Shown here one piece after another: positions 28,864 to 42,530 of a stretch of DNA of 64,000 nucleotides; the stretch's first letter is position 1, and each line of letters opens with the position of its first letter. Position numbers and translations under genes: made by a program. The stretch is from Amoebidium appalachense (Eukaryota > Ichthyosporea). The stretch lies in the NCBI GenBank assembly GCA_963693365.1, contig CAVNZM010000017.1, positions 2,046,001 to 2,110,000 on the forward strand. Direction: 5' to 3'. Below the pieces are notes generated by a model. That model was given only the letters and a program-made list of their open reading frames with translations. It did not search any database and was not told where the DNA came from.

Positions 28864-29190
28864 TTAACCCACGCACTGAGCGGTGAAGGTCCAGTCGCCC
28901 TGGTTGACCATCTGGGTGGGGAACACCAGCCAGCCGCGACCGTTCTCCTCCTTCGAGAATATGGTTGCCTTGATCTGCAGGGAAAAAGGTTTTGTTAGTG
29001 AAACATCCTTAAACCTTTTTGTCTCTCCTCTATCTCTCCCTGTTTTTGTGTATGTGTGTGTGTAGTCGTGGTGGCGGTGGGTTGGGGGGGTGGGGTGGGG
29101 GGGGGGGGGGGGGGGGAGGGGGGGGGGCAGAGATGAAAGTGTGGTGGTGTTATTGGTGATGAAAAATGCCGATCCATAATGGATCATTTC

Positions 29191-29259
<69 letters not shown>

Positions 29260-30294
29260 AGGAGGGTAAACCGCCAAACCAAAACCACACATTTCGACAC
29301 CCCAACACCGAACAACAACATGCCCTGGACTAAGAAACTTTAAAACTCACCTGGAAGGAGTGTGTGCCGAACACCTTGCCGGCATAGGTGGTTGTTTCAC
29401 CGTAGCAGGAGATTGTGCCGCCACCGGGGTTAACCAAATCGTTTGCAATCAGCGAACCGTTCACCACAGACACCTTGTAATTGAAGTCCACATCGCACGC
29501 ACCATTAAGGCGAATGAACCGATCGCACTCGTAGGGGGACCAACCTGCCTGGCAACGCACAAGCGGGCCGGTGATCGCGATTTCCATCTTTGTAGGGTCG
29601 AAATTTATGTTGACAAGCGAACGTCCATGGTTACAGTTGTAAATAAACTTTCCGTACGAGGGAGAGTCAACAACGAGGCAGTATCCCGAATCGTCCGTTT
29701 GGATGGGGACGTTAAAAAGCAACCGCGCACGATCGAACCACTTTCCAAACGCGCCGATGTTTTGCATGCGGCCGGTGAATGCCTGCGTGGTGCTATAGCA
29801 GCTCGTGATAGGCTGAAGAGACTCACACCCACCACAATTGCCTACAGTACCATCTCCAGGGGCGGTGCACTGTGCGCTGCACGCGCACGTGAAACTTCCG
29901 GCGGTGTTGGTGCACGTAGCGTAAGGATCGCAGTTGTGCGTGCGGTACGAACATTCGTTGTCGTCCCAGCACATTGTGCCGTTGCCGCTGTATCCCGCGT
30001 TACAGTTGCACGTGTAGTAGGTCTGTTGGTACGTGCACGTGGCGGATGCGTGGCACTGGTGTGTACCTCCGGTGCACGGATTCGCTGAGGAGAGAGGGAA
30101 AAAAGGGGTTAGATGGGTCAAAAATTTTCATTCGAAGGAACTCATTTCCATTGAAAAAGGATGTACGTTGGTTTGCTGGTAAATACGTCTACCTACTACC
30201 CCCCCTCCCCCACAAAGGGCCCGCAGGCCATAAATTTACTCACGTTACAGATTCACCACAGCGCGAACACACAACAACCACACATTCACCACCG

Positions 30295-30330
<36 letters not shown>

Positions 30331-31205
30331 AGAACAAACGCACCAACCGCATGCATTCACAGTCACGGGCGTTGCACCTACATCCAGTAAACTCGAAGTT
30401 AGCATCCACGGTACCACCATACGACAGATCGAGCACGCCAGAGCCAGTGCTACCCTGAAGATTCGTCTCCGTTTGACGGCGCCGACGCAGACCCTTCACC
30501 TTTACGTTGTCCTGTGTAGTTTTCCCGGGCTCCACAACGACTTCACGGCTCACATTGACAGATTCCTTGGCTGTCTCTTGCTCCCTTTCCTCTCCCTTAT
30601 CAATAATTACCATATCGTCCACCTGTATCCCTCCATTCTTCAAATCGATGGGCTGCGAAACCAACCCCTCAATCTCAACTTCGCCCGAACGGCGGCGACG
30701 TGAATTGAACACAGAACCGGAGGATGAAGTGGCGGTGGTCTCAGGGGGTGTGGAGGTGGGAGGGACGATTTGATAGTCACGTGCAAACACACGCACTTCG
30801 CACAGGGAGAGCTTTTTGTCTTGTCCAGGGAGCGAGATGCGGACCTTTTTGCCTGTCTGGCCGCAGCGGTAGCGTTGGAAAAGACGAGGGGCAAGGTTGG
30901 ATTCCAGACCGCAAGTCTTGTTGTCCACGGTGAGCTGTGTGTGTGTGTTGATGTGTTAGTTTGTGTGTGGAGGTATATGAAAATAAATGCGCGAGGGAGG
31001 GGTACTGGGCACGTGTGCACGGAGCACAGAAGCGACGGGAAAAAGACGTACACAGGAGGTTCGCAAGAGAGAGAGAGAGACCGTAGCTAGCGCGCACACA
31101 CACACACACACGCCAACCACGTGTGCCCTTGCAAGAAAACCAACAAATTGTGTGCAGAAATAAGACTCATTAGGCGGCTAACGGACAAACCTCGACTATC
31201 CAGTA

Positions 31206-31242
<37 letters not shown>

Positions 31243-32575
31243 CGTACCTGGAACCCATCCAGCGCATTTGCACTGCCGCTGAGCGCCGAAGCTTCACTGT
31301 TTGTGATGTCGACATAATCCACCAATTGCAATCGGGGAAGCTCCACCTCCCACCACGGGTCTGCACTGGGGGTGGCGGCGGCGCATGTGTTTGGTGCAGT
31401 GTCGTTTTTGCAATCGGTGGCGAGAGTTGCCTCTTGCAGGGTGCTGCTTTGGATGGCAGGCAGGCCGCACGCTGCGGTGGGGTCCACTGCATGGGGAAAT
31501 TTTCTGATGAGGAATTGTTTTTAACCTATTGCATTGAGTTACACAATTTACCCGGTGGGATCAAGGGATTTTGTGTGACAAGGGGATTTTGGTTGAAGGG
31601 AACATTCTGATGAACAACATTCATGTGTCCGCGTAAAGTTGTTTTGTAAAAGCTCGTATCTGTACGCTCGAGCAGTTAGTTTTCAAGTAATCGACGTATT
31701 TCTGCAGGGGATGGTGCGAGGAGGAGAACACATTCGGAACACATGTACCTAGACAAGTAAAGGGCTGTGATGCAAACTAACCCCCCATCTCTTTTGTGCT
31801 GGATGCAGATATGTGTTTTTTTTTCGTTTCCTTTTCTTTTATGGTGGTGGTGATGGTGGTAGCGGTGTGTGTGAAGGGCGTGGGGGGGGTGGGGTGAGGC
31901 ATGGGTAGGTAATACCTTGTTGCAGAGTAAACAGATTAAAGGTCGTGCCGGGCACATCAGCACGTACGGTGCACTTCCTGAACAGCGTGCAGGTGAGGTA
32001 AGGAATCTTTGTGATGGGGTCTGACTCGGGGTAGAAGCCTCCGGCCGCACAGCTGGTCGTGTTCTTGCAGGCCATGACACACCCTTGTATGCCAGCATTT
32101 GCGTCGAGACGGACAGCGGCAATGAGCTCAGATACGTTGGCACAAACAGTTGGACCGGCAGACTCAAGGCGCCACACTGTTTTTTTTTTTTTTGTTTTTT
32201 TTTTTTGAGGGGAGGAGGTGGATGGGTGGGTGATGTGGGGGAGGGGAGGGAGACGGGGGGGGGGAGGAGGGATGTGAGGAAGAAAAAGAGAGAGATAGAG
32301 GGGGGGGGAGGGGGGGGGGGGGATGTTAGATTGTGACTACGTGGCCCTGAGAAGATGGTGGTGGTGAAGGGCCACCAGAATATTCCTGACACCATGCGAC
32401 TTCCTTTATTTTAACTGACAAAAAACGAATGACAAAGTGATATAGGGAAAGGAACAGCCGTGTTGTGTGTGAGTGTGCGCATGTACGCAGGTGCAAGCAA
32501 GCATGTTTGTGTGCGCAAGAGTGAAAATTGTGTTGATGTGTTCGTGTATCAGAAATGGGTCTGGTGTGTGTGTGT

Positions 32576-32606
<31 letters not shown>

Positions 32607-34007
32607 GTTTTGAATGCGGAACACGGTACAAAGTACGCATACACGACGAGAAGCATGGTGCAGGACACATGCAAAGGCAAACATTCAAGTATGCAACATC
32701 AGCCATGTGCACAGTATGCGTCATAAGCAGAGCCCATCCTCAGGGAGGACCCAAGTCATCAATTGCGTCTGAGTTTCGACCCCTTAGCCCGCGTATATAC
32801 GACACTCCAACTCAGACAGCAGCATCAACTGAGCTTGGGCGGGTCAACCCGTCTTGATCAAAGACGAGCAGGGTTGCTTATGCAAGCAAGGTGAGCAAAA
32901 CGGTGAAGATGTGTGTGCAAACTAATGCAGTGCAGCGAAAAATGTGTATGTGCTTACAGATGCACGACACAGAGCAACCATGCCCGGTTGCATGGAAGTA
33001 AAGCGGTCTCCACACAGTGGTCTGTCCTGAAAGGACACCTCTGAAAGAAGACTGGGGGGGTTTTGAATGCGGAACACGGTACAAAGTACGCATACACGAC
33101 GAGAAGCATGGTGCAGGACACATGCAAAGGCAAACATTCAAGTATGCAACATCAGCCATGTGCACAGTATGCGGGGGGGGGGGGGGGGGGTAACTCACAG
33201 TCTCTTGCCGAAACACCCTGATAGAGAGCACCATCGTTGAGTGCAATGGTGCAGTTGTTCCACGTTGTGCAGACCTTTGTGGCACTATCGAATCCCCAGT
33301 ACGCGGCGTTGGAAGAACGGGCCAGGGATTCGCAAATAGCCGTCGAGGAGGCTGGGGCCCTCCCCGTGCGGTATTGGAGGCTGGGTCCCCTCCAGCATTG
33401 GAAGTGGGGTTGCAGAGGGAAGGACTCTGCAAAGGGAAAAAAAAAAAAAAAAAAAAAAAAAAGACGTCAGTACCGAGGTCACACCCTGAAGTCCGGAAAA
33501 TGCGGGCGGGCCTAGAGCATCAACTTCACTCGGAGTTATTCGTTCCGTTTTTCGCTGTTAAGGCAATAGCAAAAAAAAAAAAGAAAAGAAAAAAAGAAAA
33601 GAAAAGAAAAAGAAAAGAAAAAGAAAAGAGAGAGATAGAGAAAGAAGGGATGGGGGATGGAGAAAAAAAGAAAAAGAAAAGAAAAAGAAAAGAAAAAGAA
33701 AAAGAGAGAGATGGAGAAAGAAGGGATGGGGGATGGAGAAAAAAAAGCTTCACCTGTCCTGATCCAGCGGGCCGCGTACATGGTCGTGCCCGTTTCAGTC
33801 ACTGTGAACTCCATATCATTCGAGGAATTGTAGAACTTGCAGGCGCGGGTAAGAGGGTTATGAGTGAACACGCGGCACTGATCGTTCTTCATGCATTTGT
33901 CACGGCACTCAACCTGCGTAACCGCAGTTGTTCCCTCGAGGAACCCGGAAGTTGGGACCCGACCCAGGAGGAGAGGGAGACCTCCGTTGGGCGCTAGGTT
34001 GTAGGCG

Positions 34008-34040
<33 letters not shown>

Positions 34041-34242
34041 GTTCAACAGAAGTTACACGCCTGCCTGACCGTGTGGTTGACCATAGATGTAAATATCTCA
34101 TGGGCTAGCGCCACGTGCGCTCCCCTTCCGACTGACTTTATGTCTGGTCTCACTCAATTCATGTGACCCATCGTAAAGGTGTCATGCGTTTCTTTAATAA
34201 CAACCCCCCCCTCCCCCCCCTTTTTTTTTGGGGGGGGGGGGG

Positions 34243-34276
<34 letters not shown>

Positions 34277-34336
34277 TTGAGCGTGTGGCAAACACTGGAT
34301 GTGCATGCGCGTGCGTGTTTTTTTTTTTTTTTTTTT

Positions 34337-34383
<47 letters not shown>

Positions 34384-35946
34384 TGGTGTCGATCTTACCA
34401 ACTTGGGGAATGGTCGCGGGCAAAGCAGATGTTGGGGTTGGCTGCTGAGTAATCGATGAAGAGATTGCAACAACTGCCGAAGCGATACGTGTGGGTGTGG
34501 GTGTGGGTGTAGGCGTGGGAGTCTGGGGAGCACGAGGAATACCATCCACCTCAACTTCGCACATTGAGAGCGGGCGGTCGACCCCCTGAAGCGAAATTCG
34601 GACGATTTGGCCGGTGGCGTTGCGGCAGTCGACCTCGGAAAATCCTCCCGCAGGGGGTGCCTTGTTGGGGGGATGCTTGGGGTCACCGCAGGTGGTCGCA
34701 TCAACCACGACCTGTTAAAAAACAAAAAAATAAGATAACATAAAGCAGGAACAAATCCTCCTAAGACAGGATTATAGTTGAATCAAACAAAAACCTGAAA
34801 TCTGGATAAAGCAAAATAAAACAGAGCTGCAAGCGAACGCGAAATCGCCACGATGTACCACCGATGCCTTCAGTAAATGTTTGCAATGGTTTTTTTCTTA
34901 CTTTCTTCAACACTCCATTTTTGTCCATATTCTTAATATTGTTACTAATTTTTGCTTGGATGATATCGGTGTGGGAAAACGGGGGGAAGATGTGTGTGTG
35001 TGTGTGTGTGTGCGTGTGTGTGCGTGTGTAGGGGGGGGCAGGGGAGGATATACATACCGTAAACCCATCGAGCATCTCCGACTTATCATTGCGGTTGTAC
35101 ACACGCACACGGCGCACAATATGCTTAGCCCCAAGGTTCAAGGCCCACCAGGGATCCCTCTCCACCCTCGTCTGTGTGCACGACAGGCGCGTGAAGTCGC
35201 TGTCTTGACGACAATCCACGGCGCGAGATGCAAAGGCCGAAAAATCGGTGCTGCTCTGCTGTGAGGCTTTGAAGCAGGCAATGTTCTCTGTGGGGTGGGA
35301 GAGTAACGTGTGAGTATTGGCCCAGGGGGAGGGTGGGTAAGGGTGGGGGGGGGGGGGGGGAGGGGGAAGGGGGAGGAGGGTTATTTTGAGTTATAGAGTG
35401 CAAAGTAGGGGTTTGCAAAGACCAACACAATGCAGAGAGCAAACCACACATAGGAGTGACCTAGGAACCATGACAGAAGGAACTATGCAGATTTGCATAT
35501 GAAACTTGATGCAAATTGATATAGTATGCATCTCTGTGCATCATCAAGTATGCAAACAAACAAGCAAGCAAGCAAAAAAAGAAATAGGTGGGCAGGCAAG
35601 AAATGGGGGGCAACATACTGAACGGAATGCCTGTGTAGTTTGTCGGGATGTAACCGGTCGTCTCGAGGCCTACCGCTTCCACTTTGTGCTTGGGGAGCGT
35701 CGACGCCACAACCTCCGTGCGATATTTGGCGGGGGGTAGGTCTTTGATGACGTAATATCCTACATCGTTCGTCATTGCCCATGCCACGGTCTCGTTTGTA
35801 GCCGTGTTGATGGCGGTGATGTTGACGTTCGAGAGAATGGTGTATGTGCCGTTGAGTTCGAGCTTCTTGAGCGTACCCTGAATGGTACCGAGGACTGCAC
35901 GTGTGTGCAAACACGTGTGTACGGGTGCATGTTTTGAGGGGAGGGT

Positions 35947-35981
<35 letters not shown>

Positions 35982-36416
35982 GGGGGGGGGGGGAGGGGGG
36001 GGGGGGGGGAGGGGAGAGGAAAGGACCAGTGTGAGCGACAAAACTTACCGTGCAGGCGAACACAAGAATACAGAGTATTGTCGTGTGACTCTTTTACAGA
36101 GTATTGTCGTGTGACTCTTTAAACAGGTAAACACCCACATGCACATTTATGTTCAACCTAAATGTGATGGCCTGCGCTTTACCTGGTGCCTTATACGTAC
36201 CGTGTACGACACATGTGCATGCATGTAGGAACGAACAACATTTTTGAGAGCAACAAGAGAGAAAACATCAATATTTTAAGTCCGTATGAAATGTGTTCAC
36301 TTCTCATGGGTGGGGTGGTATCGAGGAAGTAAATCTTCGCACGTGGGTTGGTGGTATGCATGTTTTTTTTTGTTTTTGTTTTTTTTTTCCCGGCGGACGG
36401 GGCGGGGCGGGCGGGG

Positions 36417-36451
<35 letters not shown>

Positions 36452-37048
36452 CTCATACTGCTTGCGGCGGAAATAACACCGGAGTTCGAAGCCGTGGAGG
36501 TAGGGGCGGCCGTCGTGGTGGCAGGCCTGACGCCTGTATGGGGTTTAAAGGGTGAGTTTGGATTCTATGTGTCGGTACGTGCGTGCAGGTACAACGTGCA
36601 TGTGTATGTGTGTGTTGGTGGGGGGGAAGGGGGGGGGGGGGCACAGGCAAACACACATGCGGGGACACTTTTCACTCATGCCACACACAATTATAGAAGT
36701 GTGTGCACACTTACATTTGTTGAACATTTCAGTAGCGATACCGAATTTGAACGAATCGCTCACATTGGCGCCCGCCGCACCTTTCATAGACACAACCAGA
36801 CGTACCCTCTGATACCTCTGAGCATCGGGCATACGCACAAAAACAACGCCGGATTTTGCGTTTTGTGTGGCGTCCACACCAGAAATCAGACCGGTTGCCG
36901 AGTCGAACCGGACCGTGGAGGGTGTGCTGGCAGCCATGAAAGTCATGTTGTTGTAGGCAGGGGCAGAGATTTCGGGAACAATCTGTGGGTTTCGGATATT
37001 ATTGTTAGTTGGATGAATGATGGTGTGTGCCTGTGTGTGTGTGTGTAT

Positions 37049-37094
<46 letters not shown>

Positions 37095-38290
37095 GAGTAG
37101 GTGGGTGGGTGGGGGGAGGACAACAGCACAAAACTTTAAACAGAAAAGCTGCAGCCCTCAAATTTGACAGCAGCAAGAAAGAAATGAAGTATGTCACGGT
37201 CACGAGAGTGCAAGGGAAGGTTTGGAAGCAACAGCAAACACACAGCAACGGAAAGAACGTGCGAAAGGGTGCCCGTCTGTGTGCATGTGCTTGTGCGTGT
37301 GCGTGTGGCGGTTGGGGGGGGGGGGGGGGGGGGGGGGGTCATGCCTGGATTGTGGTGACACCATTGGAACCCCCTGCTTGGAAGTTGGAGAAGGCCAGCA
37401 GTGTGCCTCCAAAAGTGGCTCCAGATGCACCTCCGTTGGCAGCAGTGGCCCTAAAAAGGTTAGTTGTGTGAGATATATGAGAGGTATACTTGAGACATGT
37501 GTTTGAGTGGAAGATACATGTAGAATTGTATAAATAAATAAAAAATAAGGCACGTGTTTACTTGAAGGCGTGAAGTGCAAAATATATCAAAAATATGCAA
37601 GAATTGTGTTTTTGGTTGGTTAAAAGTTTGTGAGGAGCGCACAAACGAGAGGAATGGAGCAAGCGTGCGAGCCTAAAAGAGAGAGAGAGAGAGAGAGAGT
37701 GGGGGGGGGGGGGGGGGGGGGGGTACTTGTAACCGGCGAAGCTAATGATGATCGTGAAGTTCGTAACCGGTCGGGGAACGGTAGTGACCTTAACCGTTGA
37801 TGCCCACTCATAATCGAGATTTGCAAGATTGCCGTTGCCCTGGGCAGCAACCACATCGGGATCGGGACGGACCGGCGATGGCAAATTGGGAGCGACGAAA
37901 GGACTTGCTCCCACGACCATGAAGGCGATCTGAACGGAGCCTCCAAGACCGTCCGGGACGGTGGAGAGAATGTTGTTACCGGTGTAGCGGTAGAACGTCG
38001 TGTTCCAGAACTGAACGGTACCGTTGTACTGTTAAAAGAGTTTGGAATGATTAGTATGTGGCAATGTCTAACCCAATGGGGAAGGGAGGGGGGGGGGGGG
38101 AGAGGGAAGCTCGATTGTACACATCAGGTGTTGGCTTAGGTGAAAGCTAAGCACTCGATCAAAGACCACAGCGACATAAACACAAAAGAAACAAAAACCA
38201 AAATAATAGTCTATCGGGACACAGGCAGAAGGCACTTGAGCAGAGCACATCAAATGGAGGGGGTTTTTTCTTTCTTTCTTTCTTTCTTTC

Positions 38291-38359
<69 letters not shown>

Positions 38360-38796
38360 GGGGGGGGGAGCAAGGGGGGGTTTGCTTACCGAATCAACAC
38401 ACGAAGGTGTGATGGGGGATGGGGTGGCCGCGGCGGTGGTGGTGGTGGTGGTTTTAACCCCAATGGGAATGACTGCTGTCTGTTCAGGAACGGTGGTGGA
38501 TGTCGTAGGAGCAATGGTGACGACGGCACTCTCCTCCGGCGCGACGGGGCCTGTATGTGTGGTTTTTAGGTCAGCATCTGTGTCTGTGCGTGTGAGCACC
38601 TATGTGTACGTGTCAGCATCTGTGTCTGTGCGTGTGAGCACCTATGTGTACGTGTACGTGATTGTGCAGACTCGAGAAACAAAAAATCAACAGCTAAGAA
38701 ACGGTGTATCTGTAAACCCCTTTCGAAGTTGCGCCTATTTGCCACGTGTTTTCGGCAAGGGCATTTTGCACAACCCCCCTCCCCCCCCCCCCCCCA

Positions 38797-38828
<32 letters not shown>

Positions 38829-41422
38829 ACTTACAAACCACTCTCTCGGTAACGATGGCAAAGCCAAACAAATCCTGCATATCAACGGCGCCCAAAATAG
38901 ACACGCTCACCACGCGGAACGTGATCTTCGTGTGCCTATCCGTATCGGTGAGCTTGATCATCCCGACCGTCGTATCAACATCGATCGCCGTTCCTCCCGG
39001 AGCTGCCTTGTCCGGAACGCCGGCATAAGTACCGTCCGCATATGTGATCGCGTTAGTGCCAGCGTTAGACCCGGACTGAACAACCAACCCCGGGCCACCC
39101 TGAAGAGCTCGCCACGCCGTCAAATCACCCACGGTTCCGTTACTATCCGCAGTGAAGATTATCTTCGTGGAACCGGTTTTCTGTCCAGAATAGATATCCG
39201 TAAACGCGAGATATGTTCCGCCGAAAGTGGCTCCGTCCGAAGGCGCGCCACGAGCCGAAGCCTTATAGTTAGTGAAATCGAGCTCGACGGTGAACTGAAC
39301 GGCGTTCGTTTTGGCTTCGAGAAGACGGATGGAGTTACCCTGAGTCCACGTAAAGTTATTTGTGAGGAAGTCACCAGTGTTCTTAACAGCGGCGTAGTGT
39401 TGGTCGTTCGGGTCCTTGAAGGGGGGGATGTCGAAGGGGTTGGGCATGACGCTTGAAAATTTGACGCCGATGGAACCCCCCAGGCCGTCGTTGACCTGGA
39501 CCGTCTTGTTGAGCCCCGTGTAGGTGAACCCCTGGGTGTCCCAGAAGGTCATGTCGCCGGTGGGGTCGCACACGTTGTCTGCAAGAAGGAAAAATGTCAG
39601 TATTGAGCCCCCACCTCCCAAATAATCTCGATCGGTTTGGGTTTTTGCAGTACAGGGGTTTCTGCTGTGTTGCGGTCTTAGTGCAGTAATTGGGAATCGG
39701 GCTGAAAAGGGGGGGTATAAATTATATCATTATATATATATATATATTTCCCCTTCGTGAATGGCATATACATAAAGACGCGAGGTGCGAGTATTTATAA
39801 AAGTGACTGTGCGATCAAAGACCCGCAATGTTGGTAACTGTGTAGCTTCCTACACAGAGCTCGAATGCACTCCCTCTCCCTCCCTCCCTCTCCCTATATC
39901 TCTCTCAATCTCTTCTGCTCCTCCTCCTCCTCCTTCTACTACTTTTTCTTTCGGGAGGGAGAGGGGTTTCTTACTTGTGAAAGTGAAGCTGCTCGAATGA
40001 TGCTCACCGACACCTGCGGAGGGAGACACGCATAAAAGAAGAGTCAGAGAATTTAACCAGTTAGTCGTCTTCAAGCCGTACAAGAGAAGAAAAAAAAGAA
40101 AAAAAGGGGAAAAAGGTCGAGAACGTCCATGTGCACATTGGTGACCATTTATCACCTGCAGCTACAGCCAAATACAATCCTTGCACCTTTTCTATTGCTT
40201 CTCTTTCCTACCCCATCTATACCATAGGTCATTACCCAAAGAGGGGATGGTGGGGTGGGGCGGGGTAGGGTTGGTTGAGGTAATGCCGGAGTGAGTGACG
40301 GAGGGGATGGGGTGAGTGTGGGTCTGGCAGAAGGGGTGGGTTGGGGAGGGATGGGGAGAGGGGGAGAGGGGGGGGGGGGGGGGGGGGTTTGAATGCGTCA
40401 AAAAGTACGAAGTACACAAGAACAAACGGATAACACGATGCAGAATGCGGGGGGGGGGGGGGGGGGGGGGGGGGAGGTGGAGAAAGGGGACACGCACAGA
40501 CGACGTTCTCAGTAGCAACAGCAATGGAGAACAGATCTCCCATGGTCGAGTTTGGTGCAGCCTTGCTGCGAACAGTAAACGTGACGGTCTGATACCCTTC
40601 ATCCTCAGGAAGACGAAGCAGGCCAACGGTCGTGTCAACGTCAACCAGAGATCCGCCGGGGGCGGGGGTGTTGGGGTAACCCCTCATGAGACCGTTTGAC
40701 CAATAGAGTTTGTTGGTGCCTGCGTTGGCTCCAGACTGAACGACCAAGCCGGACCCACCCTGAATCAGAGTCCACTTGGAGTAAGTAGCACCGGCCATGG
40801 TGAAGGTGACGTTCGTCTGGCCGACGGCTTTTCCGGAATAAATATCGGAAATACCGATATATGTTCCGGGGAAAGTCTGACCATCGGTCGTGGCACCCGC
40901 GGCTGTACCCTTGTAGTTGGTGAAGTCGAGGGTGACTTGGATTGCCGCGGTCGCAGCGTCAGCTTCTTGCATACGAATCGCGTTTGCAAAATCCCAGGTA
41001 ACGTTGTTTGCCGGGAACTCACCCGTTCCCTTAACAGCGCTATAGTACTGTTCGTTCAGGGAGGCAAATGGGTTAATTTGAAACACGTCGGTGGCGGCGG
41101 AGGCAAAGGTGAGCCCGATCGAGCCGCCCAGACCGTCCGGGATCGACAGAGACTTGCCGATGCCGGGGTATCTGTACGTGGCGGGGTTCCAGAACTTGAG
41201 CGTGCCCTGTGGGTGTGTTTCTAATCAGTTCTTTTTCTCTTATGGACGTGTTGTAATCCAAAAAGCACCCCACCATAACCTTTGCAATTATATTTTTTCA
41301 ATGCCTCTGGCCGGTACCATGCGTGAATAGAAAGATGTACACTTATCTCCACGTTCCCAATTCTTTCTCCATCTCTCATTCCTCCGTATATCGTTCGATC
41401 AAGTACACACACACACACACAG

Positions 41423-41453
<31 letters not shown>

Positions 41454-42494
41454 AGGCAGCTAACGGAAAAATGTCAGGGTGGCGGTGGTGGTGGAGGGGG
41501 GAGAGGGGGGAAAGGGGGGGGAGGGGGGGGAGGGGATGTCTTACCGAGTGGGTGCAAGCACTAGCCGTGGTGGCGGGGGCCGGGGCGGGAGTGGTGGTTG
41601 CGGGGGCCGGGGCGGGAGTGGTGGTGGCGGGGGCCGGGGCGGGAGTGGTGGTGGCGGGGGCCGGGGCGGGAGTGGTGGTTGCGGGGGCCGGGGCGGGAGT
41701 GGTGGTTGCGGGGGCCGGGGCGGGAGTGGTGGTTGCGGGGGCCGGGGCGGGAGTGGTGGTTGCGGGGGCCGGGGCGGGAGTGGTGGTTGCGGGGGCCGGG
41801 GCGGGAGTGGTGGTTGCGGGGGCCGGGGCGGGAGTGGTGGTTGCGGGGGCCGGGGCGGGAGTGGTGGTTGCGGGGGCTGGGGCGGGAGTGGTGGTGGCGG
41901 GGGCCGGGGCGGGAGTGGTGGTGGCGGGGGCCGGGGCGGGAGTGGTGGTTGCGGGGGCCGGGGCGGGAGTGGTGGTGGCGGGGGCCGGGGCGGGAGTGGT
42001 GGTTGCGGGGGCCGGGGCGGGAGTGGTGGTTGCGGGGGCCGGGGCGGGAGTGGTGGTTGCGGGGGCCGGGGCGGGAGTGGTGGTTGCGGGGGCCGGGGCG
42101 GGAGTGGTGGTTGCGGGGGCCGGGGCGGGAGTGGTGGTTGCGGGGGCCGGGGCGGGAGTGGTGGTTGCGGGGGCTGGGGCGGGAGTGGTGGTTGCTGCCG
42201 CCGCAGTGGTGGTCGTGGGGCCTGTTGGCGGAAAAAATAAATATATAGATATAGACATTAGAAAAAAATATGTATACAAATATGTATACATGTGTGTGTG
42301 TGATGGAGTATATAAATGGGTGTAATATCACAGAAATATGAATGTTTCTTGGGCGCGCGCGTGTGTGCGCGTGTGTGTCAGAAATGGATATGACAGAGAA
42401 AGGGAAGTGTTCAAGTTGGGGTCGTGCATGTGGGTTTCATGATATGATGGAGCTTTAGAGGTAAGAATGTGCCACGGAGCACGAAGAACACATT

Positions 42495-42530
<36 letters not shown>

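Noticed and set aside
29360-30088. 242-codon plus-strand ORF
   Set aside because: It is the antisense of the EGF exon; the minus frame has the EGF cysteine pattern and proper splice phases.
38746-39456. 236-codon plus-strand ORF
   Set aside because: Antisense of domain D3.
39975-40015. A 39-nt exon-like segment (CCGCAG...ACAA|GTAAGA) between exons 6 and 7 of the mosaic gene
   Set aside because: In the required phase its third codon is TGA. Exon 6 joins exon 7 directly in phase without it.
41471-42325. Plus-strand ORFs of 216-284 codons (VVVAGAGAG, GGSGGCGGR repeats)
   Set aside because: A 27-nt repeat without stops is open in most frames. Only the minus frame joins flanking exons in phase.
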